From Rhabdaerophilum calidifontis (GTDB lineage: Bacteria; Pseudomonadota; Alphaproteobacteria; Rhizobiales; Beijerinckiaceae): 64,000 bases of DNA. The position numbers and the translations under genes are program-made. Position 1 is the first letter of the stretch, and each line of letters opens with the position of its first letter. The stretch spans positions 182,307 through 246,306 of the forward strand of contig NZ_VTRS01000004.1 in assembly GCF_008641065.1 (NCBI RefSeq), read 5' to 3'. The notes under the pieces were generated by a model that saw only the letters and a list, made by a program, of their open reading frames with translations, was not told where the DNA came from and did no database searches. Positions 17,601 to 26,381 of the stretch are shown one piece after another.

Positions 17601-18073
17601 TGCTGCCCGGCTTGGCGGAAGCCACGCGCGCGGAGGCCGGCCTGCGGCTCGCCATGCGCCTCGCGCCGGATCTGGATCGCGACCAGGCGCAGCGGCTCGT
17701 TGCGCCCCTGCTCGAATTGCTCGCGCGACCCGAGGCGCAGCCGCTCTTCGGGGCGGATGCGCGGGCCGAAATCGGGCTTGCCGGCGCGATCCGGCTGCCG
17801 GACGGCACGCGGCGGCCGGTGCGGGGGCGCGTCGACCGCCTGGTGCTCACCCCCACCTGCACGATTGTCGCCGATATCAAGACCGGCCGTGCGCGCAACG
17901 GCGCGGAGGATGATGCCATCCTCCACCAGATGGCGCTTTACCGCGCCCTGCTTGCGGAGCTGCATCCCGGACGCCCCGTTGCCTGCCGGATCGTCTGGAC
18001 GGAGACGGGACGGATCGAGCCCCTGCCGGAAGCGGCGCTCGACGGAGCGCTGGCGCGCATCACACAGGCGTGA
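14627..18073 (+). CDS. addA: AddA, helicase-nuclease subunit
   Basis: A 1148-residue UvrD/Rep-type motor with a C-terminal nuclease. Walker A is ANAGSGKTT (29-37), motif Ia LTFTKAAAAVM, motif II VDEAQDTTPEMWD, motif III GDEKQSIYSFQGADP, motif V MTIHGAKGLEAPIVFLAD, and motif VI LYVGLTRAGDRLY. The nuclease domain near the end has GRVDRLVL and VADIKTGR. It unwinds and cuts DNA ends together with AddB. ATG 14627 overlaps the addB stop (ATGA); the track of open frame further upstream lies inside addB. Confidence 0.96.
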   Translation: MSRRLVVPDAEQATRLLATSPRIDSWVAANAGSGKTTLLANRVIRLLLAGAAPDRILCLTFTKAAAAVMQARIFHDLARWVELDDAALAADIARISDAAEPPPAPEQLRRARTLFARAIEAPGGLKIQTIHAFAERVLHLAPIEAGVPLGFRVIDEAETAEEIAAARHATIDAALRPPESGLTLAFRTIVETGGRDGFARALQDALGLLAGLALRGEPLPPPEARERAYRQALGVPEDETMARIEADLAAAIMPAPMLRTAAAAIRAGKTVSKQQEERAKRFDALATHDRRSPTWRETALELFLTKEQARYQRSIFLAETQRAHPELQPAAERAADACLAYLARRTAFRALERSRALSAFAEAVRIRYEAAKRARSLLDFGDLIAALRRLLQDGHAAWLMMKLDAGIEHVLVDEAQDTTPEMWDIIRALTDEFFAGEGQALRRRTLFVVGDEKQSIYSFQGADPHAFDAARRHFAALAPAESRIAAPVRLASSFRSVDAVLDAVDAVFATDDRARGLGAEMGAIRHVAARAGAPGLVELWPPEPRPEAGGMPAEQALAERIAGTIAHWLATGERHLDDGRPVRAGDILILVRRRNAFTSAMLRALKRHAVPVSGADRLKLQGALAVRDLLVIGEALLCGEDDLALATALRTPLFDLAEEELAALARGRAGSLRQALREKAQTPRLAGIAAALDRLGATARSMSPFAFFATLLTDPAPGMPEIDGRRAMLRRLGTDAAEPLDAFLDEARAFAEREPASLLAFIAAERRRETEIKRDLEQGRDAVRVMTIHGAKGLEAPIVFLADTCATPDPKLESRVLLLRAPSGAPVLAWGGPAKSDEPDSMRHRRDAMRQATLEEYRRLLYVGLTRAGDRLYIAGYKPAKQPDSPLERTWYQLVETGLAELSGLAEIPREDGGTLRRFAPRSAAAPTREEAVKTPAPPPDPPGWLFRPVPEAPAAPPPLRPSRPAFAIEPEGGGRGEARRRGLLIHRLLELLPGLAEATRAEAGLRLAMRLAPDLDRDQAQRLVAPLLELLARPEAQPLFGADARAEIGLAGAIRLPDGTRRPVRGRVDRLVLTPTCTIVADIKTGRARNGAEDDAILHQMALYRALLAELHPGRPVACRIVWTETGRIEPLPEAALDGALARITQA

Positions 18074-18147
18074 GGCCAGGCGCGGCTTGATTCCCTTCCT
18101 GCGCCTTCCTACGTTGATTGCAACCGCTCGAACCGAAAGGACCCGCC

Positions 18148-18474
18148 ATGGGCACCCACACCCACACCGTCACCGACAAGAGCTTCGCCGCCGAGGTCCT
18201 GCAGGCCGCCGAGCCGGTGGTCGTCGATTTCTGGGCGCCCTGGTGCGGCCCGTGCAAGATGATCGCCCCGGCGCTCGAGGAGATCGCCGGCGAGATGGCC
18301 GGCAAGGTCAAGATCGCGAAAATCAATGTCGACGAGAACCAGGAAATCGCCGCGCAATACGGCATCCGCTCGATTCCGACGCTGATGCTGTTCAAGGACG
18401 GCAAGCTCGCGGCGACCAAGGTCGGCGCCTCGCAGAAGAGCGATCTCGTCAAGTGGATCTCGACCTCGGCCTGA
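18148..18474 (+). CDS. trxA: Thioredoxin 1
   Basis: A 108-residue cytosolic thioredoxin with the active site WCGPC at 32-36, the FWAPWCG strand and the cis-proline in RSIPTLMLF. It reduces protein disulfides, ribonucleotide reductase and others. The ATG at 18148 follows GAAAGG; a longer in-frame start at 18118 adds ten non-conserved residues. It ends the plus-strand run that begins at chvI and faces folC across a strong inverted repeat. Confidence 0.96.
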   Translation: MGTHTHTVTDKSFAAEVLQAAEPVVVDFWAPWCGPCKMIAPALEEIAGEMAGKVKIAKINVDENQEIAAQYGIRSIPTLMLFKDGKLAATKVGASQKSDLVKWISTSA

Positions 18475-18510
18475 ACCCGCCGCGCTGATTTCCCGCCTGC
18501 AGGGCCCATC

Positions 18511-18534
18511 CATCCCGCGCCCCGGCGCGGGATG
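18511..18534. terminator. Hairpin between convergent trxA and folC
   Basis: CATCCCGCGCC and GGCGCGGGATG pair perfectly over 11 bp around a CC centre. It lies 36 bases after the trxA stop and 13 bases beyond the folC stop. There is no clear T-run on either side, so it may work as a bidirectional RNA-stabilising or weak intrinsic terminator. Confidence 0.6.
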
Positions 18535-18547
18535 CTCTGTGGCAGCG

Positions 18548-19849
18548 TCAGGATGGCACCCAGCCATCCGCCGTCAGCACCTCGCCGGCGAGATAAAGCG
18601 ATCCCATGATGAGGATGCGCGGCGGTGCCGGCCAGGCGCGCGCAGCGAGATAATGCAAGGCGGCTTCGACCGAACCGGCCTCGACGGCCGGAAGCCCGAG
18701 CCGCCGCGCCAGCGCCGCCAGTTCGCCCGGCGGACGCGCCGCCTCCTGCTCCACCGGCACCGCGAGCATCTCCTGCGCAAGCCCGAGGAAGGGGCGCAGC
18801 ATCGCCTCGGCATCCTTCCGCGCCATGGTGGCGGCGATGAGCACCAGCGGCTTGGGCGCACGCTCCTCCAGCGCCGCGACGGTTTCGGCGAGCACACGCG
18901 CGCCGTCGGCGTTGTGGCCGCCATCGAGCCAGAGCTCGGCGCCGGCCGGCGCCCGCGCGGCGAGGCGGCCGGTGAGGCGCTGGAACCGCGCCGGCCATTC
19001 CACCGTCTGCATTCCGCGCTCGATCGCCGCCTGCGTCGCGCGCTCGGGCGCAACCGCGAGCAGGGCGGCGATGGCCAAGGCCGCGTTGCCGAACTGGTGC
19101 CGGCCGAGGAGACGCGGCAGCGGCAGATCGAGCATCACGCGCTCGGACTGGAACAGCAGCCGCCCGCCCTCCTCATGGACGTGGAAATCCTCGCCGGCCA
19201 CCAGCGGCCGGATGCCGAGCCGCGCCGCCTGGCGCCGACAGACCTCCAAGGCGGCGGGGTCCATCTCGGCGAGGATCGCCGGTGCGCCGCGCTTGAGGAT
19301 GCCGGCCTTCTCCCCGGCGATCGTCGCGACGTCATCGCCGAGGAATTCGCGATGATCCATCGAGACCGGGGTGATGATCGTGGCCAGCGGATGCGCAACG
19401 ACATTGGTCGTGTCGAAGCGCCCGCCAAGCCCCACTTCGAGCAGCAGGAAATCCGCCGGATCGGCCGCGAAAAGCTCGAAGGCGGCGGCGGTCGTGATCT
19501 CGAAGAAGGTGATCGGGTCCCCGGCATTGGCCGTCTCGGCGCGGTCGAGGGCGGCGACGAGCGTGTTATCATCCACCAGCCGCCCCCCGAGGCGGATGCG
19601 CTCGTGGAACCGCACGAGATGCGGCGAGGTATAGGCATGCACGCGCGCGCCCGATGCTTCGAGGATGGCGCGCAGGAAGGCAAGGGTCGAGCCCTTGCCA
19701 TTGGTGCCGGCGACATGGATCACCGGCGGCAGGCGCCGCTCGGGATGGCCGAGCCGCGCCAGAAGCCGCGCGATGCGATCGAGCGAGAGGTCGATCAGCT
19801 TCGGATGCAGCGCCAGGAAGCGCGCGAGATAGGCATCGGATGGCAACAT
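18548..19849 (-). CDS. folC: FolC, dihydrofolate synthase / folylpolyglutamate synthase
   Basis: A 433-residue Mur-ligase-fold enzyme that joins glutamate to dihydropteroate and extends folate polyglutamates. Seen are the P-loop VAGTNGKGST, AYTSPHLVRFHERI, LEVGLGGRFDTTN, the carbamylated-Lys region AGEKAGILK and the C-terminal WLDGGHNADGA. ATG 19849 begins MLPSDAYLARF and lies 11 bases after the accD stop; upstream codons overlap accD. It is the last gene of the trpFBA-accD-folC run. Confidence 0.95.
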   Translation of the reverse strand: MLPSDAYLARFLALHPKLIDLSLDRIARLLARLGHPERRLPPVIHVAGTNGKGSTLAFLRAILEASGARVHAYTSPHLVRFHERIRLGGRLVDDNTLVAALDRAETANAGDPITFFEITTAAAFELFAADPADFLLLEVGLGGRFDTTNVVAHPLATIITPVSMDHREFLGDDVATIAGEKAGILKRGAPAILAEMDPAALEVCRRQAARLGIRPLVAGEDFHVHEEGGRLLFQSERVMLDLPLPRLLGRHQFGNAALAIAALLAVAPERATQAAIERGMQTVEWPARFQRLTGRLAARAPAGAELWLDGGHNADGARVLAETVAALEERAPKPLVLIAATMARKDAEAMLRPFLGLAQEMLAVPVEQEAARPPGELAALARRLGLPAVEAGSVEAALHYLAARAWPAPPRILIMGSLYLAGEVLTADGWVPS

Positions 19850-19860
19850 GGCGGCACGCG

Positions 19861-20718
19861 TCAGGCCGCCGCCTCGCGCTTCATCAGGATCCGGCACAGC
19901 CGCGACACCGCAGGCCGGATCTCCGCGCGCGGCAGGACCATGTCGACCATGCCGTGATCGCGCAGATATTCCGCGCGCTGGAAGCCCTCGGGGAGCTTCT
20001 CGCGGATCGTCTGCTCGATGACGCGCGGGCCGGCGAAACCGATCATCGCGCCGGGCTCGGCGATATGCACGTCGCCGAGCATGGCATAGGAGGCGGTGAC
20101 GCCGCCGGTCGTCGGGTTGGTCAGCACGACGATATAGGGGAGGCCGGCCTCGCGCAGCCGACGGGCGGCGACCGTGGTGCGGGGCAGCTGCATCAGCGAC
20201 AGGATGCCCTCCTGCATGCGCGCGCCGCCGGAGGCCACGAACAGGATGAAGGGCGTCCGCCGCTCCAGCGCGGTGAGGAAGGCGGTGATGATCGCCTCGC
20301 CGGCCGCCATGCCGAGCGAACCGCCCATGAAGGCGAAATCCTGCACGGCGATCGTCACCGGCAGCGCATCGAGCCGGCCGGCGCCGATCAGCACCGAATC
20401 CTGCATGCCGGTCTTGGCGCGGGCATCCTTGATGCGGTCGGTGTAGCGCTTCTCGTCACGGAACCTGAGCGGGTCCGCCGGCACCTCGGCGACCCTGATC
20501 ACCTCGTATTCGGCGCCGTCGAACATGTGATCGAGCCGCGCCCTGGCGTTCATCCGCAGATGATGGCCGGAACCCGGGATGACCCAGAGATTGTCCTCGA
20601 CCTCCTTCTGGAACACCATCTGCCCGGTATCCGGGCATTTGATCCAGAGATTTTCCGGCGTCTCGCGGCGGAGCAGCGAGCGGATCTTGGGCCGAACCAG
20701 ATTGGTGATCCAGTTCAT
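19861..20718 (-). CDS. accD: AccD, acetyl-CoA carboxylase carboxyltransferase beta subunit
   Basis: A 285-residue subunit that with AccA transfers the carboxyl group from biotin to acetyl-CoA for fatty-acid synthesis. Crotonase-fold signatures are [27 protein letters not shown] and [17 protein letters not shown]. The N-terminal zinc ribbon of most AccD proteins (two CxxC pairs) is eroded to KCPDTG and IPGSGHH, leaving one cysteine; this matches Hyphomicrobiales AccD. I prefer ATG 20718 (MNWITNLV, family-like); ATG 20742 would add eight residues. Confidence 0.94.
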   Translation of the reverse strand: MNWITNLVRPKIRSLLRRETPENLWIKCPDTGQMVFQKEVEDNLWVIPGSGHHLRMNARARLDHMFDGAEYEVIRVAEVPADPLRFRDEKRYTDRIKDARAKTGMQDSVLIGAGRLDALPVTIAVQDFAFMGGSLGMAAGEAIITAFLTALERRTPFILFVASGGARMQEGILSLMQLPRTTVAARRLREAGLPYIVVLTNPTTGGVTASYAMLGDVHIAEPGAMIGFAGPRVIEQTIREKLPEGFQRAEYLRDHGMVDMVLPRAEIRPAVSRLCRILMKREAAA

Positions 20719-20855
20719 CGTGCTTTCGGTGGTGGAGGACATGTCCTGTTCCCGGCTGCGCCGGGTTCCCTCGCATAAGCTCGGCGTCGCATTCGCTCCT
20801 CGCCCTTCGGGCGGTGCCCAAGGTAAGGCGGCTCAACTACAGACGCAGCGTTAAG

Positions 20856-21680
20856 TCACTTCCTAACAGCCTTCACGGCATCGGCCAAACCGCGCACGAG
20901 GCTCGTGACCGCCGCGACGGTGCCCTCCGTGGCTTTCCCCGCGCCATCGAGCGAGGTGCGGATCGTCTCGACCAGCGCCGAGCCGACGACCACGCCGTCC
21001 GCCCCTTGCGCGACGGCGGCCGCGTGCTCGGGCGTCTTGACGCCGAAGCCGACCGCGACCGGGAGCGCCGTGTGCCGCTTGATCCGCGCGACCGCCGCGC
21101 TCACCTTCGAAAAATCCGGCGTCGCCGCGCCGGTGATCCCGGTGATCGAGACATAATAGACGAAGCCCGAGGTGTTCGCGAGCACGGCGGGCAGGCGCGC
21201 ATCGTCGGTTGTCGGGGTCGCAAGGCGGATGAAGTTGAGGCCGGCGGCGAGCGCCGGCAGGCAGAGTTCGTCATCCTCCTCCGGCGGCAGGTCCACCACG
21301 ATGAGGCCGTCGACGCCCGCTTCCCTCGCATCGGCGAGGAAGCGCGCGACGCCATAGACATAGATCGGGTTGTAATAGCCCATCAGAACGATGGGCGTCT
21401 GCGCATCGGTCTTCCGGAACGTGGCGACGAGCGCGAGCGTGCCCTTCAGCGTCATGCCCGCCTTCAGCGCGCGCATCGACGACCATTGGATCGCCGGGCC
21501 ATCGGCCATCGGGTCGGAGAAGGGCATGCCGAGTTCGATCACGTCGGCCCCCGCGCCTGGCAGGGCCTTGACGATCGCGAGGCTGGTCTCGGGGTCCGGA
21601 TCGCCGGCGGTGACGAAGGTCACGAGGCTGGCGCGGCCGGCTGCGGCGTTGGCGGCGAAGGTGGTGGGGAGGCGGGACAT
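20856..21680 (-). CDS. trpA: TrpA, tryptophan synthase alpha chain
   Basis: A 274-residue TIM barrel that cleaves indole-3-glycerol phosphate. It shows [12 protein letters not shown], the catalytic Glu in [16 protein letters not shown], catalytic Asp in [10 protein letters not shown], and phosphate loop [11 protein letters not shown]. The start is ATG 21680, with GGGGGG eight bases upstream; a GTG at 21686 overlapping the trpB stop is the alternative but has poor spacing. Indole passes by channel to TrpB, encoded just upstream. Confidence 0.96.
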   Translation of the reverse strand: MSRLPTTFAANAAAGRASLVTFVTAGDPDPETSLAIVKALPGAGADVIELGMPFSDPMADGPAIQWSSMRALKAGMTLKGTLALVATFRKTDAQTPIVLMGYYNPIYVYGVARFLADAREAGVDGLIVVDLPPEEDDELCLPALAAGLNFIRLATPTTDDARLPAVLANTSGFVYYVSITGITGAATPDFSKVSAAVARIKRHTALPVAVGFGVKTPEHAAAVAQGADGVVVGSALVETIRTSLDGAGKATEGTVAAVTSLVRGLADAVKAVRK

Positions 21681-21682
21681 GC

Positions 21683-22942
21683 TCACATCCCCCCGAGATG
21701 TTCGGCGACGGTGAAGATGTCCTTGTCGCCACGCCCGCAGAGATTCATCACCATGAGATGGTCGCGCGGCTTCTTCGGCGCGAGTTCCATCACCTTGGCC
21801 AGCGCATGCGCGGGTTCGAGCGCCGGGATGATGCCTTCGAGCTTCGCGCAGAGCTGGAAGGCGGCGAGCGCCTCGTCATCGGTCGCGGAGAGATAGGTCA
21901 CGCGGCCGGCATCGTGCAGGAAGGCATGTTCCGGCCCGATGCCGGGATAATCGAGCCCGGCGGAGATGGAATGGGCGTCCTGGATCTGCCCGTCCTCGTC
22001 CATCAGCAGATAGGTGCGGTTGCCGTGCAGCACGCCCGGCCTTCCGCCGGTGAGCGAGGCTGCGTGCAGACCCGAGGAGAGGCCGTGCCCCGCCGCCTCG
22101 ACGCCGAAAATCTCGACCGACGGATCGTCGAGGAAGGGATGGAACAGGCCGATGGCGTTCGAGCCGCCGCCGATCGCCGCGACGAGGCTGTCCGGCAGCC
22201 GCCCCTCGGCTTCCATCATCTGCGCGCGTGTCTCGTTGCCGATCACGCATTGGAAATCGCGCACCATGGCCGGATAGGGATGCGGACCCGCCACCGTGCC
22301 GATGCAGTAGAACGTCTCCGCGACATTGGTCACCCAATCGCGAAGCGCCTCGTTCATCGCATCCTTCAGCGTCTTCGAGCCGGAGGTGACGGGGACGACC
22401 TCGGCGCCGAGCATCTTCATGCGGAAGACGTTCGGCTTCTGCCGCTCCACGTCCACCGCGCCCATATAGACGACGCATTGCAGGCCATAGCGCGCGCAGA
22501 GCGTCGCGGTCGCGACCCCGTGCTGGCCGGCGCCGGTTTCGGCGATGATGCGCTTCTTGCCCATGCGCCGCGCGAGCAGGATCTGCCCGAGCACATTGTT
22601 CACCTTATGCGCGCCGGTATGGTTGAGTTCATCGCGCTTGAAGTAGATCTTCGCGCCGCCGGAAAGGCCGGAAGCAGCGGCAACTTCCCGGAGATGCTCG
22701 GTCATCCGTTCGGCGAAATAAAGCGGCGAGGGCCGGCCCACATAATGGGTGAGCATGCTCGCCATTTCGGCCTGGAAGGCAGGGTCGCCCTTCGCCGCCT
22801 CATAGGCTTTCTGCAGATCGAGAATCAGCGGCATCAGCGTCTCGGCGACAAAGCGCCCGCCGAACAACCCGAACCGGCCGTTCTCGTCCGGCCCCGTGCG
22901 GAAGGAATTCGGCCTCTCGTTCGGCCTCGCGTGCAGCACCAT
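21683..22942 (-). CDS. trpB: TrpB, tryptophan synthase beta chain
   Basis: A 419-residue PLP enzyme that condenses indole with serine. PLP Lys lies in [10 protein letters not shown], with [12 protein letters not shown] and the phosphate-binding GGGSNAIG. I chose ATG 22942 ([14 protein letters not shown]); a TTG at 22951, which overlaps the trpF stop, would add three residues. The stop abuts trpA, so the two subunits are coupled. Confidence 0.96.
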   Translation of the reverse strand: MVLHARPNERPNSFRTGPDENGRFGLFGGRFVAETLMPLILDLQKAYEAAKGDPAFQAEMASMLTHYVGRPSPLYFAERMTEHLREVAAASGLSGGAKIYFKRDELNHTGAHKVNNVLGQILLARRMGKKRIIAETGAGQHGVATATLCARYGLQCVVYMGAVDVERQKPNVFRMKMLGAEVVPVTSGSKTLKDAMNEALRDWVTNVAETFYCIGTVAGPHPYPAMVRDFQCVIGNETRAQMMEAEGRLPDSLVAAIGGGSNAIGLFHPFLDDPSVEIFGVEAAGHGLSSGLHAASLTGGRPGVLHGNRTYLLMDEDGQIQDAHSISAGLDYPGIGPEHAFLHDAGRVTYLSATDDEALAAFQLCAKLEGIIPALEPAHALAKVMELAPKKPRDHLMVMNLCGRGDKDIFTVAEHLGGM

Positions 22943-22947
22943 TCGCC

Positions 22948-23631
22948 TCAAACCCCGTCTGCCTCTCGCGCGGCGGCGATGAAGGCGCTGATCCTGGCCG
23001 GATCCTTGACCCCCGGCGCCGATTCGACGCCGGAGGACACATCCACGCCGGCGAGGTTCAACCCCATGGCGCGGATCGTCCGGATTGCTCCGCCGACATT
23101 CTCCGGCGCGAGACCGCCCGATAGCATGAAGGGAAGCCCGGGGGGAAGCGCGGCAAGAACGCCCCAGTCGAACGCCCTGCCATGCCCGCCGGGATAGGCC
23201 GCATCCTTCGGCGGCTTGGCGTCGAGGAGGATGCGGTCCGACACCGCGGCATAGGCCGGAACGGCGGCGAGATCGGCGGCGGTCGCGACACCGAGCGCCT
23301 TCATCACCGGCAGGCCGAACACGGCGCGCAGGTCGCGGATGCGCTCAAGGCTTTCGGCGCCGTGAAACTGCCAGAGATCGGGCGCGACGGCGGAACGCAA
23401 GGCGCTCAGCTGCGCATCGGCCGGCTCCACCGCCAGCGCCACGATCGCGGCCCGACCGCGCGCACGCCGCGCCAGATCTGCGGCCATGCCGGGCTCGACA
23501 TAGCGCGGGCTTGCCGGGTGGAAATTGAGGCCGAGCATGTCCGCACCGGCCGCAATGGCCGCTTCGACCGCCTCCGCCGTCCGAACCCCGCAGATCTTGA
23601 CGAGAAGCGGGAGGGCGCTCCGCGGCGTCAT
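22948..23631 (-). CDS. trpF: TrpF, phosphoribosylanthranilate isomerase
   Basis: A 227-residue TIM barrel for the third tryptophan step. It carries [14 protein letters not shown] with the catalytic Cys, [21 protein letters not shown], and the C-terminal phosphate site [15 protein letters not shown] with [10 protein letters not shown]. The ATG overlaps the stop of the upstream ornithine-cyclodeaminase-like gene by four bases (ATGA). trpFBA together make a trp sub-operon separated, as usual in this group, from trpEGDC. Confidence 0.96.
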   Translation of the reverse strand: MTPRSALPLLVKICGVRTAEAVEAAIAAGADMLGLNFHPASPRYVEPGMAADLARRARGRAAIVALAVEPADAQLSALRSAVAPDLWQFHGAESLERIRDLRAVFGLPVMKALGVATAADLAAVPAYAAVSDRILLDAKPPKDAAYPGGHGRAFDWGVLAALPPGLPFMLSGGLAPENVGGAIRTIRAMGLNLAGVDVSSGVESAPGVKDPARISAFIAAAREADGV

Positions 23632-24578
23632 GCCACGATCCCCGAGGCTTCGGCGACCAGCCCCGCGGCCGCGAGATCGAAGATCGCCCCACCGGTCGAT
23701 TTGTAGAGCGTGATGTCTTCTTCCGCGCGGGTGATCGTCACATTTCCCCGCGCGAGATCGAACAGATCGGCCTCGACCTTGCTCTCGGCGATCACACCGG
23801 CGCGGATCGGCTGGACGAGATCGCCGCCCTCCTTCAGCGCGCCGCCGCGCGTGTCGCAGAAGAGCCGCGCGCGGCGGACGCAATCGTCGTCGCTCTCGCG
23901 CATCTCGGGCGTGAAGGCCCCGACGAGATCGAGATGGCAGCCGGGCTTGAGCCAGGCGCCGCGCACGAGCGGCGTCTTCGCGAGTGTCGCGGTCGAGACG
24001 ATGTCGGCCTGCCGGACGGCCGCTTCGAGATCATCCGCCACCTCGACCGCGATTCCATGCGCGGCGAGCCCGGCCGCGACCGCCTCGGCATGGGCGCGGC
24101 TGCGGTTCCAGATCAGGCTGCGGCCGATCGGACGCACCGCGCGATGGGCGCGGAGGAAGAACGGCGCCAGCGCCCCGGCGCCGATCATCAGATGCGTCCG
24201 CGCGCCCTGTCGCGCGAGATAGCGTGCCGCGAGCGCGGAAGCCGCCGCTGTCCGCCACAGGGTGAGCCGGGTGCCGTCGAGCATTGCAAGCGGCGCGCCG
24301 GTCTCGCCCGACATCAGGACATAGCTCCCCATCACGCTCGGCAGGCCCCGCGCGGCATTGCCGGGGAAGACATTGACGAGCTTCACCCCGATATAGCCAC
24401 CCGCCTCCTTGGCCCAGGCCGGCATGAGGAGATGGGTCGCGTTGCCCTCCGCCCGCTCGATCGTGTGATGATGGCGCACCGGCACCACGATCTCCGCCCG
24501 AAGCGCGGATTCGATCGCGGCGATCAGGCGCGGGAAGGTCAGCGCGGCATCCACCCCGGCCGCATCGATGATGTGCAT
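23628..24578 (-). CDS. Ornithine cyclodeaminase / mu-crystallin family protein
   Basis: About 316 residues with the family Lys in IGVKLVNVFPGN, the Rossmann loop MIGAGALAPFFLRAH, STATLAKTPLV, and HLDLVGAFTPEMRE with the catalytic-type Asp. Members deaminate ornithine to proline or reduce cyclic imines such as pyrroline-2-carboxylate; the sequence alone does not tell which. I use ATG 24578; TTG 24590 is an alternative. It is coupled to trpF by overlap and follows lapA by eight bases, an odd companion for a tryptophan operon. Confidence 0.85.
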   Translation of the reverse strand: MHIIDAAGVDAALTFPRLIAAIESALRAEIVVPVRHHHTIERAEGNATHLLMPAWAKEAGGYIGVKLVNVFPGNAARGLPSVMGSYVLMSGETGAPLAMLDGTRLTLWRTAAASALAARYLARQGARTHLMIGAGALAPFFLRAHRAVRPIGRSLIWNRSRAHAEAVAAGLAAHGIAVEVADDLEAAVRQADIVSTATLAKTPLVRGAWLKPGCHLDLVGAFTPEMRESDDDCVRRARLFCDTRGGALKEGGDLVQPIRAGVIAESKVEADLFDLARGNVTITRAEEDITLYKSTGGAIFDLAAAGLVAEASGIVA

Positions 24579-24586
24579 CGCCGCGC

Positions 24587-24919
24587 TCAATCGCGCAGCG
24601 AGAGGGCGGCGGAGGCGGAGCCGCCCGCGCCCTTGAGGCGGGCATTCTCACCCTCGAGTCGGGTGCATTCGCGCCGGAAATGCCGCTCCGCCCGGCGATG
24701 CCGGCCTTGCGCGAACCAGGAGGTGACCGAACCGACAACAATTCCGATCGCCAGCGTCACGAAGAAGAAGGCGAAGAGCGGAATCGTCACCCGCAGGGCC
24801 TCCGGCCCGGCCCCGAACGGATCGAGGATCAGCGTCACCGGTTGCCGGTTCGCAACCGCGAACAGGATCAGCAACGCCGCAACCGGCAGGATGACGAGAA
24901 GCTTCAGCACGCGCAGCAT
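24587..24919 (-). CDS. LapA-domain (DUF1049) inner-membrane protein
   Basis: A 110-residue protein with two membrane helices (about 5-24 and 43-68) joined by the NRQPVTLILDPFG segment characteristic of LapA-domain proteins. A charged cytoplasmic helix follows (RRAERHFRRECTRLEGENARL), likely coiled coil. In enterobacteria LapA helps the LapB/YciM control of LpxC and LPS assembly; the alphaproteobacterial role is inferred. It sits between ihfB and the cyclodeaminase gene on the same strand. Confidence 0.8.
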   Translation of the reverse strand: MLRVLKLLVILPVAALLILFAVANRQPVTLILDPFGAGPEALRVTIPLFAFFFVTLAIGIVVGSVTSWFAQGRHRRAERHFRRECTRLEGENARLKGAGGSASAALSLRD

Positions 24920-24959
24920 GGGGGCCTCCGGGGCGGGCTCGACGGGAAGCCCATCGTGA

Positions 24960-25262
24960 TCAGGCGCGGCGCGCGGCGCCGGGCTTGGCGTTAAGCCGGT
25001 CGCGCATTTCCTTGCCGCTCTTGAAATAGGGCACGACCTTGCTCGAAACCGGCACCTTCTCCCCGGTGCGCGGGTTGCGGCCCTGCCGCGCCTCGCGCGC
25101 CTTGATCGAGAAGGTTCCGAAGCCGCGCAGCTCGACCCGGTCCCCGCGCCGCAGCGCGTCGGTGATCTCGTCGAGGATGGCGTTGACCAGGATCTCGACA
25201 TCGCGCTGGTAGAGATGCGGATTGAGTTCGGACAGCTTCTGCACGAGCTCGGACTTGATCAT
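24960..25262 (-). CDS. ihfB: IHF beta subunit
   Basis: A 100-residue HU/IHF DNA-bending protein. It has the helical N-terminus [20 protein letters not shown], the [23 protein letters not shown] arm region containing the intercalating NPRTG turn, and [15 protein letters not shown]. The beta assignment rests on the IKSELV start and the neighbourhood (lapA downstream). AAGAGG lies ten bases before the ATG. A strikingly AT-rich stretch precedes it. Confidence 0.93.
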   Translation of the reverse strand: MIKSELVQKLSELNPHLYQRDVEILVNAILDEITDALRRGDRVELRGFGTFSIKAREARQGRNPRTGEKVPVSSKVVPYFKSGKEMRDRLNAKPGAARRA

Positions 25263-25293
25263 CGATCGTACCTCTTGTTGGGGGTCTCGCCCG

Positions 25294-25328
25294 ATTGAAG
25301 TTATGATATTGAAAAAGAATGATTATTA
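25294..25328 (-). promoter_or_regulatory. Very AT-rich promoter region of ihfB
   Basis: Only 6 of 35 bases are G or C by hand count, against about 70% around it. It covers the sppA stop codon and lies 32-66 bases before ihfB. Read on the minus strand it holds AATCATTCTTTTT, near the IHF consensus (WATCAA-N4-TTR) with mismatches. It is probably the ihfB promoter/UP element and possibly an autoregulatory site. Confidence 0.4.
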
Positions 25329-26285
25329 GCGTGCAGGGTGCCAGACGGAGACCAGCCCGTCAAGCGCGTCTACGCCAAGCGCCGCACGGGCGGCGGCGCC
25401 AAGCCCCGCCGCTTCCGCCTCGAACCCGAGCAGCCCGAGGAGGGCCCGGAAGCCGGAGAGGCGGCGCAGCGAATCATCCGGCGCATAGGCGCGGACCCGC
25501 AGGCCCTTCGGCAGGCCCTTCTCGGTCTCGAGCCAGGCGATGGCCTCCTGCTCGCCGCCAAGTGCATCAACCAGCCGCAAGGTGATCGCCTGCCGCCCGG
25601 TGAAGACGCGGCCATCGGTGACAAGCGCCAGCGCCTCGCCCTCAAGTCGCCGCCGCTCGCCGACCAGCGCGCGGAACCAGCGATAGGTGTCGAGCACGGT
25701 TTCCTCCAGCGCGGCGCGCGCCTCGGGGGTCGTCGGCTCGATCCCGTTCGGCATCGCCTTCAGCGGCGTCGAGCGCACCGCCTCGACCTTGACGCCGAGC
25801 GTCTCCAGCAGTTTCGCGACATTCGGGATCTGGGCGATCACGCCGATCGAACCGACCAGCGCCGAGCCGTTGGCGAAGATCCGCTCTGCGCCGAGCGCGG
25901 TCATGTAGGCGCCGGAGGCGCCGATCCCCTCGATCACGGCGACCACCGGCTTCTTCTGCGCGAGTCGCCGAACCTCATTGTAGAGCGCTTCCGAGCCGGC
26001 CGTGGTGCCGCCGCCGGAATTGATGCGCAGGATCACCGCCCGTGCACCGGATTCCTCGGTGCGGCGGAGCAGGTCGAAGGTTGTCTGGCTGCCGGTGATC
26101 AGCCCCTCGATGCGGATCCGGGCGATATGCGGCTGCGCCCCGCCGAGCCCGCCACGGCCGAACACCAACCCGGCCGCAATGATGGCGCCGACAAGGACGA
26201 GGATGGCAAGCACCCGCCAGAACGTCACCTGCCGGCGAAGCCTGCGCCGGTCGACGATCAGATCGGCACTCGCATGCATCGCCAT
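25326..26285 (-). CDS. sppA: SppA, signal peptide peptidase (S49 protease)
   Basis: A 319-residue short-form SppA with one N-terminal membrane anchor (about 23-43) and the active site outside. Catalytic Ser124 is in GIGASGAYMTA and Lys176 in RSTPLKAM; the 52-residue spacing equals that of Bacillus SppA. SGGGT and VGSIGVI are also present. It degrades cleaved signal peptides. ATGs at 26285 and 26279 are both usable; GAAGAAGG lies just upstream. Confidence 0.93.
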   Translation of the reverse strand: MAMHASADLIVDRRRLRRQVTFWRVLAILVLVGAIIAAGLVFGRGGLGGAQPHIARIRIEGLITGSQTTFDLLRRTEESGARAVILRINSGGGTTAGSEALYNEVRRLAQKKPVVAVIEGIGASGAYMTALGAERIFANGSALVGSIGVIAQIPNVAKLLETLGVKVEAVRSTPLKAMPNGIEPTTPEARAALEETVLDTYRWFRALVGERRRLEGEALALVTDGRVFTGRQAITLRLVDALGGEQEAIAWLETEKGLPKGLRVRAYAPDDSLRRLSGFRALLGLLGFEAEAAGLGAAARAALGVDALDGLVSVWHPAR

Positions 26286-26381
26286 CGCCCTTCTTCCCGT
26301 GCGGCCGCCGAAGAGCGACCCGCGCATGCTGCTGCCATGCCAGCGCGGCTTATGCAAGGCGCGCCGGTTCCCGCACCGGCG

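Noticed and set aside
20843..20862. CtrA site near the trpA end
   Set aside because: TTAA and CTAA are separated by eight bases, not seven, and the sequence lies at the 3' end of trpA.
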